NCBI RefSeq assembly: GCF_001641265.1 | Contig: NW_020167524.1 | Location: 496,001 to 560,000, forward strand | Direction: 5' to 3' | Length of the DNA: 64,000 bases | Origin: Pseudogymnoascus destructans | Taxonomy: Eukaryota > Ascomycota > Leotiomycetes > Thelebolales > Thelebolaceae | In this document: one piece after another, positions 63,550 through 64,000 of the stretch | How the letters are laid out: each line of letters begins with the position of its first letter | Numbering within the stretch: position 1 is the stretch's first letter | Translations under genes and position numbers: made by a program | The notes under the pieces: model-generated | Told to the model about the DNA's origin: nothing | The model's database searches: none | What the model saw: only the letters and a program-made list of their open reading frames with translations

Positions 63550-64000
63550 CTAGTTTCCCCTCTGCCCCGTCGGCCCCCCCGTTCTCCACGCCCTCAAAGG
63601 TAACGCCTGCAACTGCAACGCCCTCTCCCTAATATAGCCCCAGAATGTGAGTACTCCTATAATAACACAGACAACGTTTGTGATGTAGTATCCATCACGC
63701 GTAATATTACACACGCCACCGCCGTCAATACAGCGGTGCTTATCTACTTCCAACGCGCAGCTGAACGCCTCAGTCACGAGCGGCGACTTGAGGGCCGCTG
63801 ATAAGGCCGTTGAGCCGGGCACAGGTGGCACGCAAGTCGCCTGAGTGAACTGGTCGACGAGCTTGAGAATGAAGAAACGCGGGAAGGTACCACCCAAATT
63901 CGAGACCCTGGATGTGTTAGCTCGCTGACACATCCGTGGGAGTAGGGGGGGGGGGAGGGGGCGGAGATATGCAGCGGACTTACGTAGCAAGGAGCGTCAT
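63550..64000 (-). CDS. Acetyl-CoA transporter (SLC33A1/AT-1 family), C-terminal part
   Basis: Multi-pass transporter that supplies acetyl-CoA to the endoplasmic reticulum lumen. Exon 63984-64000 joins 63550-63907 across a 76-bp intron (GTAAGT...CCAG) to give TLLATVSNLGGTFPRFFILK. The protein continues LVDQFTQATCVPPVPG, a Cys-containing loop (KHRCIDGGGVCNITRDGYYI), the last membrane helix (VVCVIIGVLTFWGYI) and the tail RALQLQALPLRAWR. These match the family C terminus (PF13000) as I know it. The N-terminal part lies beyond the right edge. Confidence 0.87.

Overview
The window looks like a nuclear chromosomal segment of a filamentous ascomycete (Pezizomycotina). The reasons are short spliceosomal introns (mostly 48-108 bp, with CTAAC-type branch sites), fungal orthologues such as an NpgA-type phosphopantetheinyl transferase, RRT8-like EI24 protein, CAB2-type ligase and DUF4360 secreted protein, and a large load of pogo/Fot1 and hAT DNA transposons. 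I could not settle the class. No bacterial-type operons, CRISPR arrays or rRNA were seen.

Host genes sit in islands. 1-11.1 kb: NUP98-NUP96 nucleoporin precursor (minus, runs off the left edge), CDC31/centrin (plus), a probable intron-containing tRNA-Arg(UCU) (minus) and epsin (plus). 14.5-17.2 kb: a long low-complexity protein of unknown function (minus). 23.1-24.6 kb: an AIF/AMID-like FAD oxidoreductase (minus). 36.2-38.4 kb: a DUF4360 secreted protein (plus) converging on a 4'-phosphopantetheinyl transferase (minus). 51.4-54.6 kb: a GT92-like glycosyltransferase and an 11-exon RRT8-like EI24 membrane protein (both plus). 58.3-59.6 kb: phosphopantothenate-cysteine ligase (plus). 63.5-64 kb: the C-terminal end of an acetyl-CoA transporter (minus, runs off the right edge). 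The phosphopantetheinyl transferase and the ligase both belong to CoA/pantetheine metabolism, but they are 20 kb apart and I infer no cluster.

Between the islands lie transposons and gene ruins. Four copies of one pogo/Fot1-type DD35D family (A-D), one related intact element with different ends (E), a more distant broken element (F) and a long-TIR element with an intron (G) all have TA target duplications or matching inverted ends. 38.9-46.7 kb is a nest: an older repeat ORF (H) was entered by F, F was later entered by E and by a solo LTR-like repeat (5-bp duplication CTCTT), and H also carries a tandem/inverted LTR cluster. Two hAT transposase remnants, a short TA-flanked element with a host-like fragment, and decayed genes (methyltransferase, zinc alcohol dehydrogenase, DAL5-type transporter, an unknown gene) complete the picture.

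The most unusual object is at 32,085-34,351: a 2.27-kb cut-and-paste-type element with about 110-bp inverted termini starting TGTTC, flanked by TATA, that encodes no reverse transcriptase. It encodes an HHCC zinc-finger plus retrovirus/Gypsy-like DDE integrase and a cysteine-rich CXC tail. This is the architecture of Ginger-type DNA transposons. A second, more decayed copy lies at 11,566-12,094, cut by pogo copy A.
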